From Agathobaculum desmolans ATCC 43058 (GTDB lineage: Bacteria; Bacillota; Clostridia; Oscillospirales; Butyricicoccaceae), in assembly GCF_000701665.1 (NCBI RefSeq), contig NZ_JNJN01000028.1, forward strand, positions 1 through 37,320: 37,320 nucleotides of DNA, given 5' to 3'. Positions 8,121 through 17,568 of this stretch are shown here, in pieces. The notes under the pieces are model-generated. The model was not told where the DNA came from, made no database searches, and saw only the letters and a program-made list of their open reading frames with translations. The translations under genes were made by a program, and so were the position numbers. How positions within the stretch are numbered: the first letter of the stretch is position 1; every line of letters begins with the position of its first letter.

Positions 8121-9062
8121 ATGGTAAAAACAAGCGAAGAATATCTGCCCGAGGGCAGTTATACAGCACGTTCTGCAGTGCGGCAGGCATTGGCTTCCCT
8201 GACCGGGCTGCGCCGCGCATGGCAGGAAGGACAGATTTTGGAAGCGGTGGCGCAGCGCTGCACGGCTGCGCACGATCTGCTGTTTGATTTTGGCTTTGCG
8301 CAGGGCATCATGCCCCGTTCCTGCTGCGCACTCGGCGTGGCGGAGGGGGATACACGTGAAATCGCCATCCTTTCCCGTGTGGGCAAGCCGACCTGCTTTG
8401 CCGTAGCCGGGATAGAGGAGGAGAGCGACCCGCCCACAGTATGGCTCAGCCGCACTGTGGTGCAGCAGCGGGCGCAGGATGCCCTGCTTGCAGCACTGCG
8501 CCCCGGGGATATCATTCCGGCGGCGGTGACGCATTTGGAAGCTTTCGGCGCGTTTGTTGATATCGGCTGTGGGCTGCCCTCGCTCATCGGGATCGAGAAT
8601 CTGTCGGTTTCGCGCATCCATCATCCGTCTGACCGGCTGCAGGTCGGTCAGGTCATCCGTGCGGCGGTGCGTGCGGTCGATCAACCGGCACGGCGCATTG
8701 CTCTGAGCTACCGGGAGCTGCTCGGCACATGGGAGCAGAATGCAGCGCTGTTTTCCGCCGGGGAGACCGTGCGGGGGGTGGTGCGCTCGGTTGAACCATA
8801 TGGGATATTTATTGAGCTGATGCCTAACCTGTCCGGTCTGGCTGAGCCGCGCGGTGATCTGGCGGTGGGCATGGTGGTATCGGTTTACATCAAATCCATT
8901 TTGCCGCAGCGGATGAAGATCAAGCTGAATGTGATCGATGTGTTGGCATCCGCAGCGCCGCCGCTGCCGCCGCGGTATTTTATCCGTGAGGGGCACATTG
9001 GGCAGTGGGTTTATACGCCGCCCTGCTGCGATAAAAAATATATTGCCACGCAGTTTGACTGA
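8121..9062 (+). CDS. Two-S1-domain RNA-binding protein (ribosomal protein S1-like)
   Basis: The 313-residue protein has an uncharacterised N-terminal part (1-120) and two S1 OB-fold domains, at about 125-205 (GDIIPAAVTHLEAFGAFVDIG is a typical first strand pair) and about 213-280 (GETVRGVVRSVEPYGIFIEL). Short S1-like proteins of this kind are common in Clostridia and are annotated as S1 RNA-binding or S1-like ribosomal proteins. They bind single-stranded RNA, and whether they act on ribosomes is uncertain. The N-terminal region resembles that of IspH-less S1 homologues, without an enzymatic motif that I recognise. AAAGGAGG precedes the ATG. The gene is monocistronic and converges on gdhA with repeat copy A between them. 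Confidence 0.82.
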   Translation: MVKTSEEYLPEGSYTARSAVRQALASLTGLRRAWQEGQILEAVAQRCTAAHDLLFDFGFAQGIMPRSCCALGVAEGDTREIAILSRVGKPTCFAVAGIEEESDPPTVWLSRTVVQQRAQDALLAALRPGDIIPAAVTHLEAFGAFVDIGCGLPSLIGIENLSVSRIHHPSDRLQVGQVIRAAVRAVDQPARRIALSYRELLGTWEQNAALFSAGETVRGVVRSVEPYGIFIELMPNLSGLAEPRGDLAVGMVVSVYIKSILPQRMKIKLNVIDVLASAAPPLPPRYFIREGHIGQWVYTPPCCDKKYIATQFD

Positions 9063-9105
9063 CCGGCTGGGGCAACATTTGCGGAAGGACGGCGCGACAA
9101 AGCAT

Positions 9106-9122
9106 AAAAACAGGGCGGGATG
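9106..9122 (-). repeat. Duplicated 3' arm and T-tract of the gdhA terminator
   Basis: Bases 9111-9122 repeat exactly the 12 bp at 9340-9351 (the 3' arm of the gdhA terminator on the minus strand). They are followed on that strand by TTTTT (9110-9106), so the original terminator appears split by repeat copy A. Confidence 0.8.
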
Positions 9123-9125
9123 TGA

Positions 9126-9336
9126 CTGTCGAAAAACTTCGTTTTTCCGACAATCTATATTTGGACTACGCCAAACATGAATGAGAAAAAGTTCCTGTGC
9201 AGAAACTTTTTCTCTCTTAAAGTATAAAAAGTCAGGCGCATGTCCTGACTTTTTATGCATTTGCGTTGCAAATGCTGTTTGATGCGCGCTGTCGCGCGTG
9301 TTACTGACACCTATCGACAAAATGCTTTTTCGACAG
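9126..9336 (-). repeat. 211-bp multi-hairpin repeat, copy A
   Basis: This copy is oriented on the minus strand, as is gdhA upstream of it. Its ends form an 11-bp terminal inverted repeat, CTGTCGAAAAA at both ends read inward. Read in element orientation it contains six consecutive hairpins: a GCGCGC stem, GCATTTGC/GCAAATGC, AAAAAGTCAGG/CCTGACTTTTT, GAGAAAAAGTT/AACTTTTTCTC, GTTTGG/CCAAAT and GTCGGAAAAAC/GTTTTTCGAC. It matches copies B and C along its whole length with scattered substitutions. No convincing protein is encoded; open frames across it are by-products. Confidence 0.9.
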
Positions 9337-9339
9337 CTT

Positions 9340-9372
9340 CAGGGCGGGATGCGATAGACGCATCCCGCCCTG
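9340..9372 (-). terminator. gdhA terminator hairpin, first copy, without its T-tract
   Basis: A 13-bp perfect stem (9340-9352 with 9360-9372) and a 7-nt loop lie 41 bp after the gdhA stop. On the minus strand the hairpin is followed by AAGCTGTCG, the repeat end, instead of a T-run. The matching T-run is found beyond the repeat, next to a second copy of the 3' arm. Confidence 0.8.
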
Positions 9373-9413
9373 TTGATCAGATTGTGAAGAGCGGCAGAAG
9401 CGATGACGAAAAA

Positions 9414-10904
<1,491 letters not shown>

Positions 10905-10994
10905 TTAAAAATATACATTTTTTCTTGGGAAAAGACCGTGGTAATTGGTAGATTTCACTGATATAATGAAAGCAAAAGGGGAGGGGCTTGCAAA

Positions 10995-11327
10995 ATGAAC
11001 AGCTTTGAACGAATCTACGCAGTGGTGCGGCGCATTCCGCGGGGCACGGTGGCGACCTATGGACAGGTGGCTGCGTTGGCCGGGAATCCGCGCTGGGCGC
11101 GGGTGGTGGGGTATGCCCTGCACGCAAACCCCGATCCGGAGGGGATCCCCTGCTATCGTGTGGTGACCAAGGAGGGGCGCACTTCGCCTGCCTTTGCGTT
11201 TGGCGGGGCGGATGTGCAGCGCGCGCTGCTGGAGGCGGACGGTGTGTGCTTCACCGCAGACGGGCGCGTGGATATGGAACGGTACCGCTGGGAGGGCTTG
11301 CCGGATGCGGAGGACAGCCATCGGTAG
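10995..11327 (+). CDS. MGMT-family methyltransferase-domain protein (alkyltransferase-like)
   Basis: The 110-residue protein is a stand-alone DNA-binding/active-site domain of the O6-alkylguanine-DNA alkyltransferase family. It has the helix-turn-helix region (PRGTVATYGQVAALAG) and the active-site segment IPCYRVVTKEGR, where the acceptor cysteine (about residue 53) is kept but the usual PCHRV histidine is tyrosine. Full-length enzymes have an extra N-terminal domain that is absent here. Similar short proteins either repair alkylated guanine weakly or only recognise it and call nucleotide excision repair; the sequence does not decide which. A TATAAT at 10962-10967 and AGGGGAGG before the ATG precede it. 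It is probably monocistronic. Confidence 0.85.
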   Translation: MNSFERIYAVVRRIPRGTVATYGQVAALAGNPRWARVVGYALHANPDPEGIPCYRVVTKEGRTSPAFAFGGADVQRALLEADGVCFTADGRVDMERYRWEGLPDAEDSHR

Positions 11328-11351
11328 CGGCGGTTTTTTGCCAGTATCATA

Positions 11352-11379
11352 GGCTGCTGCCTGTTGCAGCGGCCTTTTT
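11352..11379 (+). terminator. Intrinsic terminator after the MGMT-family gene
   Basis: GGCTGCTGC (11352-11360) pairs with GCAGCGGCC (11366-11374), with one mismatch, followed by TTTTT. Confidence 0.75.
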
Positions 11380-11404
11380 GATTTTGAATTTTTTGTGAAG
11401 TGCA

Positions 11405-11448
11405 TTGACATTGCTGGGAAATGGTCTATACTATGTTAGCGAACTAAC
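11405..11448 (+). promoter_or_regulatory. Promoter and MarR-type operator of the exporter operon
   Basis: TTGACA (11405-11410), a 16-bp spacer and TATACT (11427-11432) are followed at once by the palindrome GTTAG-CGAA-CTAAC (11435-11448), which covers the expected transcript start. A MarR dimer bound there would block transcription of its own operon. Confidence 0.75.
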
Positions 11449-11467
11449 AGTAAGGAGGCTAACAGAT

Positions 11468-11920
11468 ATGCGGCAGCAACGGGTCGGTGCCGAGCTGGGC
11501 ATGCTGAACAATCTGTTCAAGCGGCAGATGGCCTGCATGGCAGAGGCCGAAGACAACATTACAGGGATGCAGGCGATGATCGTGCATCATCTGGCGGTAT
11601 CCCGGCAGGACGGCGATTTGTTCCAGCGGGATATCGAAAACTTTTTTCAGATGCGCCGCTCCACTGCAACGGGGATTTTGCAGCTGATGGAACAGCACGG
11701 GCTGCTGCGCCGCGAACCGGTCGCACACGACGGCCGGCTCAAACGTCTGGTTTTGACCGAGCAGGCGTGGGCGCTGGAGAGCAAGATCGAGCGCAAGCTG
11801 CAGGCGCTGGAAGAGCTGATGCGGGACGGGATCGACGAAGAGGAATTGTCAGTATGGTTTCGGGTATGCGGCAGGCTTCGCGCTAATCTGGAGCGGGGCA
11901 CAATGGTTTCGGAGGAATGA
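11468..11920 (+). CDS. MarR-family transcriptional regulator
   Basis: The 150-residue protein has the winged-helix MarR fold: dimerisation helices at both ends and the DNA-binding core at about 55-100 (ENFFQMRRSTATGILQLMEQHGLLRREP, then a basic wing AHDGRLKRLVLT). MarR proteins usually repress nearby efflux genes until a ligand binds. The start was set at the ATG at 11468, which follows AAGGAGG; the open frame upstream lies in the promoter. The stop is 3 bp before the first ABC gene, so the three genes form one operon. A palindromic operator lies at the promoter. Ligands are unknown. Confidence 0.9.
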   Translation: MRQQRVGAELGMLNNLFKRQMACMAEAEDNITGMQAMIVHHLAVSRQDGDLFQRDIENFFQMRRSTATGILQLMEQHGLLRREPVAHDGRLKRLVLTEQAWALESKIERKLQALEELMRDGIDEEELSVWFRVCGRLRANLERGTMVSEE

Positions 11921-11923
11921 TAT

Positions 11924-13654
11924 ATGATCAAACAACTGCTGAAAAGTGTGCGTGAGTTCAAAAGGGACGCGATCCTCACCCCGCTTTTTGTGGTGCTGGA
12001 GGTTGTGATGGAGGTCGCCATCCCTGCGGTGATGGCACTTTTGATCGATCGCGGCATTGATGCGCAGGATATGGGACAGATATGGAAATACGGCCTGCTC
12101 CTGATCGTCTGCGCGATGCTGGCGCTGGTATTCGGTGCAGCGGCGGGCACATATGCAGCACGCGCATCCACCGGGTTTGCCCGCAACCTGCGGCATGATA
12201 TGTATTATGCTGTGCAGGAGTATTCCTTTGCGAATATCGACAAGTTTTCGACCGGTTCGATCGTGACCCGGCTGACGACCGACGTGACCAATGTGCAGAA
12301 CGCTTTTCAGATGTGCACGCGCATTGCAGTGCGCTGCCCGGTGATGCTGCTTTTTGCACTGGTGATGGCATTCCGGATCAACAGCGAGCTGGCGCTGGTC
12401 TTTTTAGCGGTACTGCCTGTGCTGGCGGTAGGACTGGGTGTGCTGATGCGGCTGGTCGGGCCGGTGTTTGAGCGCGTGTTTAAGACCTATGACCGGATGA
12501 ATACCGTGGTGCAGGAAAATGTGCGCGGCATCCGCGTGGTAAAGGCGTATGTGCGGGAGGAACACGAGACCGAGAAGTTCAAAGGGGTTTCCGGACTGCT
12601 GTACCGGGAGTTTTCCAAGGCGCAGAAGACCATGGCCTGCTCCAGCCCGCTGATGCAGTTTTGTATGTATGCGTGCATGCTGCTGATCTCGTGGTTCGGC
12701 GCGCGGCTGATCGTCGGCGGCAGCATGACGACCGGCGAGCTGACCAGCCTGTTTTCCTATGCGATGCAGATCCTGATGAGCCTGATGATGGTTGCGATGG
12801 TATTTGTGATGATCACCATGTCGCGCGCAAGTGCGGAGCGCATCGCGGAGGTGCTGGCCGAGCAGCCCGACCTGCACGATCCGGCGCAGCCGGTAAACGA
12901 GGTGCGAAGCGGCGATATCGACTTTGACCATGTGGATTTCAGCTACAAGGGCGAGGAAGGCAAGCTGGCGCTGCGCGGTGTGGAGCTGCATATCAAGGCG
13001 GGGCAGACCGTGGGGATCCTGGGCGGCACGGGTGCGGCAAAGTCCACGCTGGTGCAGCTCATTCCGCGGCTGTATGACGCGACCCATGGCACGGTACGGG
13101 TCGGCGGTGTGGATGTGCGCGATTACAGTATTGCGGCGCTGCGCGATCAGGTGGCGATGGTGCTGCAGAAAAATGTGCTGTTTTCCGGTACGATCAAGGA
13201 AAATCTGCGCTGGGGCAATGAAAACGCCTCGGATGAAGAACTGCAGCGGGTGTGCCGGTTGGCGCAGGCGGATGATTTCATCCGGCAGATGCCCGCAGGC
13301 TATGATACCCATATCGAGCAGGGCGGCACCAATGTGTCCGGCGGACAGAAGCAGCGGATCTGTATTGCGCGTGCGCTGCTGAAAAAGCCTAAGATTCTGA
13401 TTCTGGATGACTCGACCAGCGCGGTCGATACCAAAACGGATGCCCTGATCCGTAAGGCGTTTGCAGAGGAGATCCCGGATACGACCAAAATCATCATTGC
13501 ACAGCGCGTATCCTCGGTGCAGGATGCCGATCAGATCGTGATTTTGGACGGCGGCGCGGTGCAGGCTGTCGGCACGCATGAAGAGCTGCTGGCGGGCAAC
13601 CCGATCTATCAGGAGATATATGAGCAGCAGACCAGAAAGGGCGGTGAGCAGTAA
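11924..13654 (+). CDS. ABC exporter half-transporter, subunit 1 (degenerate ATP site)
   Basis: The 576-residue protein joins six membrane helices (about 1-310) to an ATP-binding domain (about 325-576). The Walker A motif reads GGTGAAKST, with alanine (A372) where the glycine before lysine (K373) is usual. The signature is NVSGGQKQR. After Walker B the catalytic glutamate is replaced by aspartate (D496 in ILDDSTSAVD). This is the pattern of the non-catalytic partner in heterodimeric multidrug exporters such as TM287/288, BmrCD and LmrCD; its intact signature serves the active site of the partner. The gene follows marR by 3 bp and overlaps the next gene as TAATG. Confidence 0.92.
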   Translation: MIKQLLKSVREFKRDAILTPLFVVLEVVMEVAIPAVMALLIDRGIDAQDMGQIWKYGLLLIVCAMLALVFGAAAGTYAARASTGFARNLRHDMYYAVQEYSFANIDKFSTGSIVTRLTTDVTNVQNAFQMCTRIAVRCPVMLLFALVMAFRINSELALVFLAVLPVLAVGLGVLMRLVGPVFERVFKTYDRMNTVVQENVRGIRVVKAYVREEHETEKFKGVSGLLYREFSKAQKTMACSSPLMQFCMYACMLLISWFGARLIVGGSMTTGELTSLFSYAMQILMSLMMVAMVFVMITMSRASAERIAEVLAEQPDLHDPAQPVNEVRSGDIDFDHVDFSYKGEEGKLALRGVELHIKAGQTVGILGGTGAAKSTLVQLIPRLYDATHGTVRVGGVDVRDYSIAALRDQVAMVLQKNVLFSGTIKENLRWGNENASDEELQRVCRLAQADDFIRQMPAGYDTHIEQGGTNVSGGQKQRICIARALLKKPKILILDDSTSAVDTKTDALIRKAFAEEIPDTTKIIIAQRVSSVQDADQIVILDGGAVQAVGTHEELLAGNPIYQEIYEQQTRKGGEQ

Positions 13655-15579
13655 TGGCAGGACCTCATATGGGCGGACATGGACACCGCCGCGGTATGCG
13701 GGGCGGCAAACGCAGCCGCGATCCGAAAAAAACGCTTTCCCGTCTGCTGCGCTATATCCGGGATGGGTATGCCGTACCGTTTACGGTGGTGCTGGTGTGC
13801 ATTTTGTTTTCCGCAGTGGCGAATGTGGCAGGGTCGATGTTCCTGCAAACGCTGATTGATGATTATATTGCGCCGCTGCTGCTGGAAGCATCGCCGGTGT
13901 TCACAGGGTTGGCGCATGCGATCCTGACCATGTGCCTGATTTATGGTGTGGGCATTGTATCCACCTTTTTATATAACTGGCTGATGGTATCGGTATCGCA
14001 GGGCATTCTCAAGCGGGTGCGCGACGAAATGTTCGAGCGGATGCAGAAATTACCGATCCGTTATTTTGATACCCATACCCATGGTGACCTGATGAGCCAT
14101 TTCACCAATGATACGGATACCCTGCAGCAGATGCTCAGCCAGTCCGTGCCGCAGATGTTTTCCTCGCTGATGACCATTATCGCGGTGCTGACCGGTATGC
14201 TCGTTACCAACGTGTGGCTGACCCTGTTTGTACTGCTGGGCGTAGCCGTGATGCTGACCGTGGTGAAGCGCATCGGCGGACAGTCTGCCCGCTTCTTTCT
14301 GGAACAGCAGACCGCGCTCGGCAAGGTCAACGGGTTTATCGAGGAAATGATCGGCGGGCAGAAGGTCGTTAAGGTGTTCTGCCACGAAGAGCAGTGCAAG
14401 CAGCAGTTTGACGAGCTGAACGACGCGCTGCGCGAAAGTGCGAAAAATGCCAACACCTTCGCCAATATCCTGATGCCGATTATGATGAACATTGGCAACC
14501 TGCTGTATGTGCTGGTGGCAGTGGTGGGCGGCGCACTTGCGCTGTCCGGTGTGGTCGGCAACAGCATCACCATCGGTGTGATAGCCAGCTTTTTGCAGCT
14601 GACGAAATCTTTTACCCAGCCGGTCACGCAGATCTCGCAGCAGTTTAATGCGATTGTGATGGCGCTGGCAGGTGCGGAGCGCATTTTTGACCTGATGGAT
14701 GAAACGCCCGAAGTGGATGACGGATATGTAACGTTGGTCAATGCCAAATACAATGCGGACGGCACGCTGATTGAAACTCCCGAAAAAACAAATATATGGG
14801 CATGGAAGCATCCGCATGAGGACGGTACGGTCACCTATGAGCGGGTGCGGGGCGATGTTCGTTTTTTTGATGTTGATTTTGGCTATGATCCGGAAAAGAT
14901 CGTGCTGCATGATGTTTCGCTTTATGCCGAACCGGGGCAGAAGGTCGCCTTTGTCGGCGCGACCGGCGCGGGTAAGACCACCATCACCAATCTGATCAAC
15001 CGCTTTTACGATCTGGCGGACGGCAAGATCCGCTACGACGGCATCAATATCAATAAGATCCGTAAGGCGGATCTGCGGCGGTCGCTCGGTATTGTGCTGC
15101 AGGACACCAGCCTGTTTACCGGTACGATCCGTGATAACATCCGGTACGGTTATCTGGAGGCGACCGATCAGGAGATCGAGGCGGCTGCGCAGCTGGCAGG
15201 GGCGGATGATTTCATCCGCCGCCTGCCGGAGGGCTATGATACTGTGATCGACGGGGAAGGCGGCAGCCTGTCGCAGGGGCAGCGGCAGCTGCTGTCCATT
15301 GCCCGTGCAGCGGTGGCCGACCCGCCGGTGATGATTCTGGATGAGGCGACCAGTTCGATCGATACCCGCACCGAGGCGATTGTGCAGGCCGGTATGGACG
15401 GCTTGATGTACGGGCGCACCGTGTTTGTTATTGCGCACCGGCTTTCGACCGTGCAGAACGCGGATGTGATCATGGTGCTTGAGCTGGGGCATATCATTGA
15501 GCGCGGCGATCATGCTGCTTTGATCGCCCAGCACGGCAAGTATTATCAGCTTTATACCGGTGCGTTTGAACTGGAATAA
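13654..15579 (+). CDS. ABC exporter half-transporter, subunit 2 (catalytic ATP site)
   Basis: The 641-residue partner has a longer N-terminal tail rich in Gly, His and Arg (residues 1-25), six membrane helices, and an ATP-binding domain with Walker A GATGAGKTT (about residue 435-443) and Walker B MILDEATSS with the catalytic glutamate (about 563). Its signature is LSQGQ, altered from LSGGQ as expected for the partner facing the degenerate site. An insert of about 40 residues lies between the last membrane helix and the nucleotide domain (around 350-400, beginning DETPEVDDGY), a feature of this subfamily. Together with subunit 1 it should export drugs or peptides under MarR control. Repeat copy B follows the terminator. 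Confidence 0.92.
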   Translation: MAGPHMGGHGHRRGMRGGKRSRDPKKTLSRLLRYIRDGYAVPFTVVLVCILFSAVANVAGSMFLQTLIDDYIAPLLLEASPVFTGLAHAILTMCLIYGVGIVSTFLYNWLMVSVSQGILKRVRDEMFERMQKLPIRYFDTHTHGDLMSHFTNDTDTLQQMLSQSVPQMFSSLMTIIAVLTGMLVTNVWLTLFVLLGVAVMLTVVKRIGGQSARFFLEQQTALGKVNGFIEEMIGGQKVVKVFCHEEQCKQQFDELNDALRESAKNANTFANILMPIMMNIGNLLYVLVAVVGGALALSGVVGNSITIGVIASFLQLTKSFTQPVTQISQQFNAIVMALAGAERIFDLMDETPEVDDGYVTLVNAKYNADGTLIETPEKTNIWAWKHPHEDGTVTYERVRGDVRFFDVDFGYDPEKIVLHDVSLYAEPGQKVAFVGATGAGKTTITNLINRFYDLADGKIRYDGININKIRKADLRRSLGIVLQDTSLFTGTIRDNIRYGYLEATDQEIEAAAQLAGADDFIRRLPEGYDTVIDGEGGSLSQGQRQLLSIARAAVADPPVMILDEATSSIDTRTEAIVQAGMDGLMYGRTVFVIAHRLSTVQNADVIMVLELGHIIERGDHAALIAQHGKYYQLYTGAFELE

Positions 15580-15612
15580 GCTGTAATTTATGGCTTGAGC
15601 GGAAAGGTAAAA

Positions 15613-15653
15613 GCAAGCTTCAGGGGTGCGCAGTGCGCACCCCTGAAGCTTGC
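15613..15653 (+). terminator. Terminator hairpin of the ABC exporter operon, first copy
   Basis: A perfect 20-bp inverted repeat (15613-15632 with 15634-15653) has a single central base, so in RNA the top pairs must open to form a loop. No T-run follows. Its outer 3' arm runs directly into, and overlaps, the left end of repeat copy B. Confidence 0.75.
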
Positions 15654-15861
15654 CGAAAAAGTATTTTGTTATTGAGCGTGAACAATACGCGCGGCAGCGC
15701 GCATAAAATAGCATTTGCAGCGCAAATGCATAAAACGTCAGGACATGTGCCTGACGTTTTATACTTTGAGAGAGAAAAAGTTTCTGCACAGGAACTTTTT
15801 ACTCGTCCATGTTTGGTGTAGTCCAAACATAGCTTGTCGGAAAAACGAAGTTTCTCGACAG
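15650..15861 (+). repeat. ~212-bp multi-hairpin repeat, copy B
   Basis: This is the same element as copies A and C, in the orientation of the upstream ABC genes. The right end TTCTCGACAG differs by one base from the consensus TTTTTCGACAG, and the left end (GCCGAAAAA) by more. In the third hairpin the stem reads AAAACGTCAGG/CCTGACGTTTT instead of AAAAAGTCAGG/CCTGACTTTTT, a paired change that keeps base pairing. The fourth hairpin has one extra A. The left boundary is uncertain by a few bases because it overlaps the terminator stem. Confidence 0.9.
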
Positions 15862-15867
15862 CCCTTG

Positions 15868-15893
15868 AGGGGTGCGCAGTGCGCACCCCTTTT
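15868..15893 (+). terminator. Terminator of the ABC exporter operon, second copy with T-tract
   Basis: Bases 15868-15890 repeat the 23-bp core of the first hairpin (15622-15644) without a mismatch and are followed by TTTTG. So the complete terminator stands on the far side of repeat copy B. Confidence 0.8.
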
Positions 15894-16184
15894 GTATATT
15901 GCAACGCTGGTGGATGCAATATGCAGCGGAAATGATGTTCTGGCTGCGGCGGTGTGGTCGTGTGCATGATTCCTTGCAGTGTGGACAAATGTTTTCGGAA
16001 GAAAGCACAAATTTTTCGGGATTGCCGATGGCATAATCGGTGGATTGTATGAATTTAGCAGGAAAAAGAAAAAAAGTATACCGAATCCTGCAAAGCGTAG
16101 TATAATAGGAAAAAATGATTCAAACGCTTGCAGCTTGGTATCAAATGCAGGGGTGGGATCAGCTTGGTAAAGGAGAGAATGACT
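15894..16184 (+). promoter_or_regulatory. Upstream region of the LIV operon
   Basis: No gene is seen. A TATAAT at 16101-16106 is the likely -10 of livJ, giving a leader of about 70 nt. No good -35 lies at the right distance, so an activator or another type of control is possible. The stretch 16000-16120 is AT-rich. An AAAGGAGAG site precedes the livJ start. Confidence 0.5.
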
Positions 16185-17357
16185 ATGAAAAAGACCCTGA
16201 GCATGCTGCTGGCAGGCACGATGCTGGTAACTGCGCTGGCAGGCTGCGGCGGCAATAACGATGCGGCGCAGAGCGGCGGAGATAACAGTGCGGCAGCCGA
16301 CGGTACGGTATTCAAGCTCGGCGGCACCGGCCCGCTGACCGGCGCAAACGCGATTTACGGCAACGCGGCCAAGAACGGCGCGCAGATCGCGGTGGACGAG
16401 ATCAATGCCGCGGGCGGCGATATCCAGTTCGAACTCAAGTATGAGGATGACGAAAGCGATGCGGAAAAGGCAGTCAGCGGCTACAACAGCCTGAAGGACT
16501 GGGGGATGCAGCTCTCTCTTGGCTCGGTGACCTCCAAGCCTTGCGAAGCAACCGCGGCCAAGACCTTTGAGGATCGCGTTTTCGCCCTGACACCGTCGGC
16601 TTCCTCCACGGCGACGACCGAGGGCAAGGATAATATGTTCCAGATGTGCTTTATCGATCCGGCACAGGGCGTTCTGGCAGCGGAAAGCATCTCGGCACAT
16701 AAGCTCGCCACCAAGATCGCTATCATCTGGAAAAATGATGACGTGTATTCCACCGGCATTCACGATACCTTTATTAAGGAAGCAAAGGCGAAGGGACTGG
16801 AGATCGTTTCGGATACGACCTTTACCGAGGCTTCTGCGACCGATTTTAATGTACAGCTGAACGATGCCAAGAGCAAGGGTGCGGATCTGGTGTTCCTGCC
16901 GATTTATTATCAGCCGGCATCCCTGATCCTGACGCAGGCAAACGCGATGGGTTATGCGCCTAAGTTCTTCGGCGTGGACGGCATGGACGGTATCCTGACG
17001 CTTGAGAACTTCGATACCTCGCTGGCAGAGGGTCTGATGCTGCTGACCCCGTTCAACGCGGATGACGAGAAGAATAAGGGCTTTGTTGAGCAGTATGTTG
17101 AGCAGTTCGGCGAAACCCCGAACCAGTTCGCCGCAGACGCGTATGACTGTGTGTATGCGTACAAGCAGGCGCTTGAAGCCGCCGGTGCAACGCCCGATAT
17201 GTCGGCGGAGGAGCTGTGCGGCAAGATGATCGAGCAGTTCACCAGTATGACCTTTGACGGGCTGACCGGCAGCGGTGCAACCTGGGGCACGAATGGTCAG
17301 ATCTCCAAGGATCCGATCGTTGTAACGATCCAGAACGGTGTTTACGTAACCATGTAA
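16185..17357 (+). CDS. livJ: Branched-chain amino-acid ABC transporter, substrate-binding lipoprotein
   Basis: The 390-residue protein starts with a lipoprotein signal peptide, with lipobox LAGC at residues 18-21, followed by a Gly/Asn/Ser/Ala-rich tether. The remainder is a type I periplasmic-binding fold of the Leu/Ile/Val family: GGTGPLTGANAIYGNAAKNG near the start and an EINAAGGD motif. It would be anchored outside the membrane and deliver branched-chain or similar amino acids to LivHM. The start at 16185 is chosen because AGGAGAG is 8-9 bases upstream. An ATG at 16179 is too close to that site. A 211-bp gap with hairpins separates it from livH. Confidence 0.92.
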   Translation: MKKTLSMLLAGTMLVTALAGCGGNNDAAQSGGDNSAAADGTVFKLGGTGPLTGANAIYGNAAKNGAQIAVDEINAAGGDIQFELKYEDDESDAEKAVSGYNSLKDWGMQLSLGSVTSKPCEATAAKTFEDRVFALTPSASSTATTEGKDNMFQMCFIDPAQGVLAAESISAHKLATKIAIIWKNDDVYSTGIHDTFIKEAKAKGLEIVSDTTFTEASATDFNVQLNDAKSKGADLVFLPIYYQPASLILTQANAMGYAPKFFGVDGMDGILTLENFDTSLAEGLMLLTPFNADDEKNKGFVEQYVEQFGETPNQFAADAYDCVYAYKQALEAAGATPDMSAEELCGKMIEQFTSMTFDGLTGSGATWGTNGQISKDPIVVTIQNGVYVTM

Positions 17358-17422
17358 GGTCCGTCCGGGGACGGGACAGATGCAGGAGCGGCGCAGCCGT
17401 CCCTGCCGCCAAAGTCTTGAAG

Positions 17423-17513
17423 AAGGAGGGACGCCGTACCAGATGCGACGACCCTCCTTTGCCCATTTTAACGGTATGCATGGGGCGGGGCGGCAGCCCG
17501 GCGTTTTTGCCGG
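17423..17513 (+). terminator. Partial terminators/attenuator hairpins between livJ and livH
   Basis: AAGGAGGG (17423-17430) pairs with CCCTCCTT (17452-17459), and CCGGC (17498-17502) with GCCGG (17509-17513). Neither has a long T-run immediately after. They probably protect the livJ message or allow partial termination, so more binding protein than permease is made. Confidence 0.45.
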
Positions 17514-17568
17514 ACTGTCGTTTCGGTTTATATAGTGAAGAGAAAAAAGGATTTGAGGTGTGCAGACA

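Larger units (their letters stand above)
9063..9413. other. Convergent intergenic region made of repeat copy A and its duplicated terminator
   Basis: The region has no gene. From left to right it holds about 40 bp after the S1 gene, a T-tract/terminator arm readable on the minus strand (9106-9122), repeat copy A (9126-9336), the gdhA terminator hairpin (9340-9372) and a 41-bp gdhA 3' end. The S1 gene has no separate terminator here, so the stacked hairpins of the repeat may serve. Confidence 0.7.

Noticed and set aside
8013-9320. Open frames running through the three repeats on either strand, with recurring words such as KVSAQELF and RKNEVFRQ
   Set aside because: The shared peptide words are translations of the repeat itself in various frames. 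Starts and ends differ at each site and the changes follow hairpin pairing, not codons.
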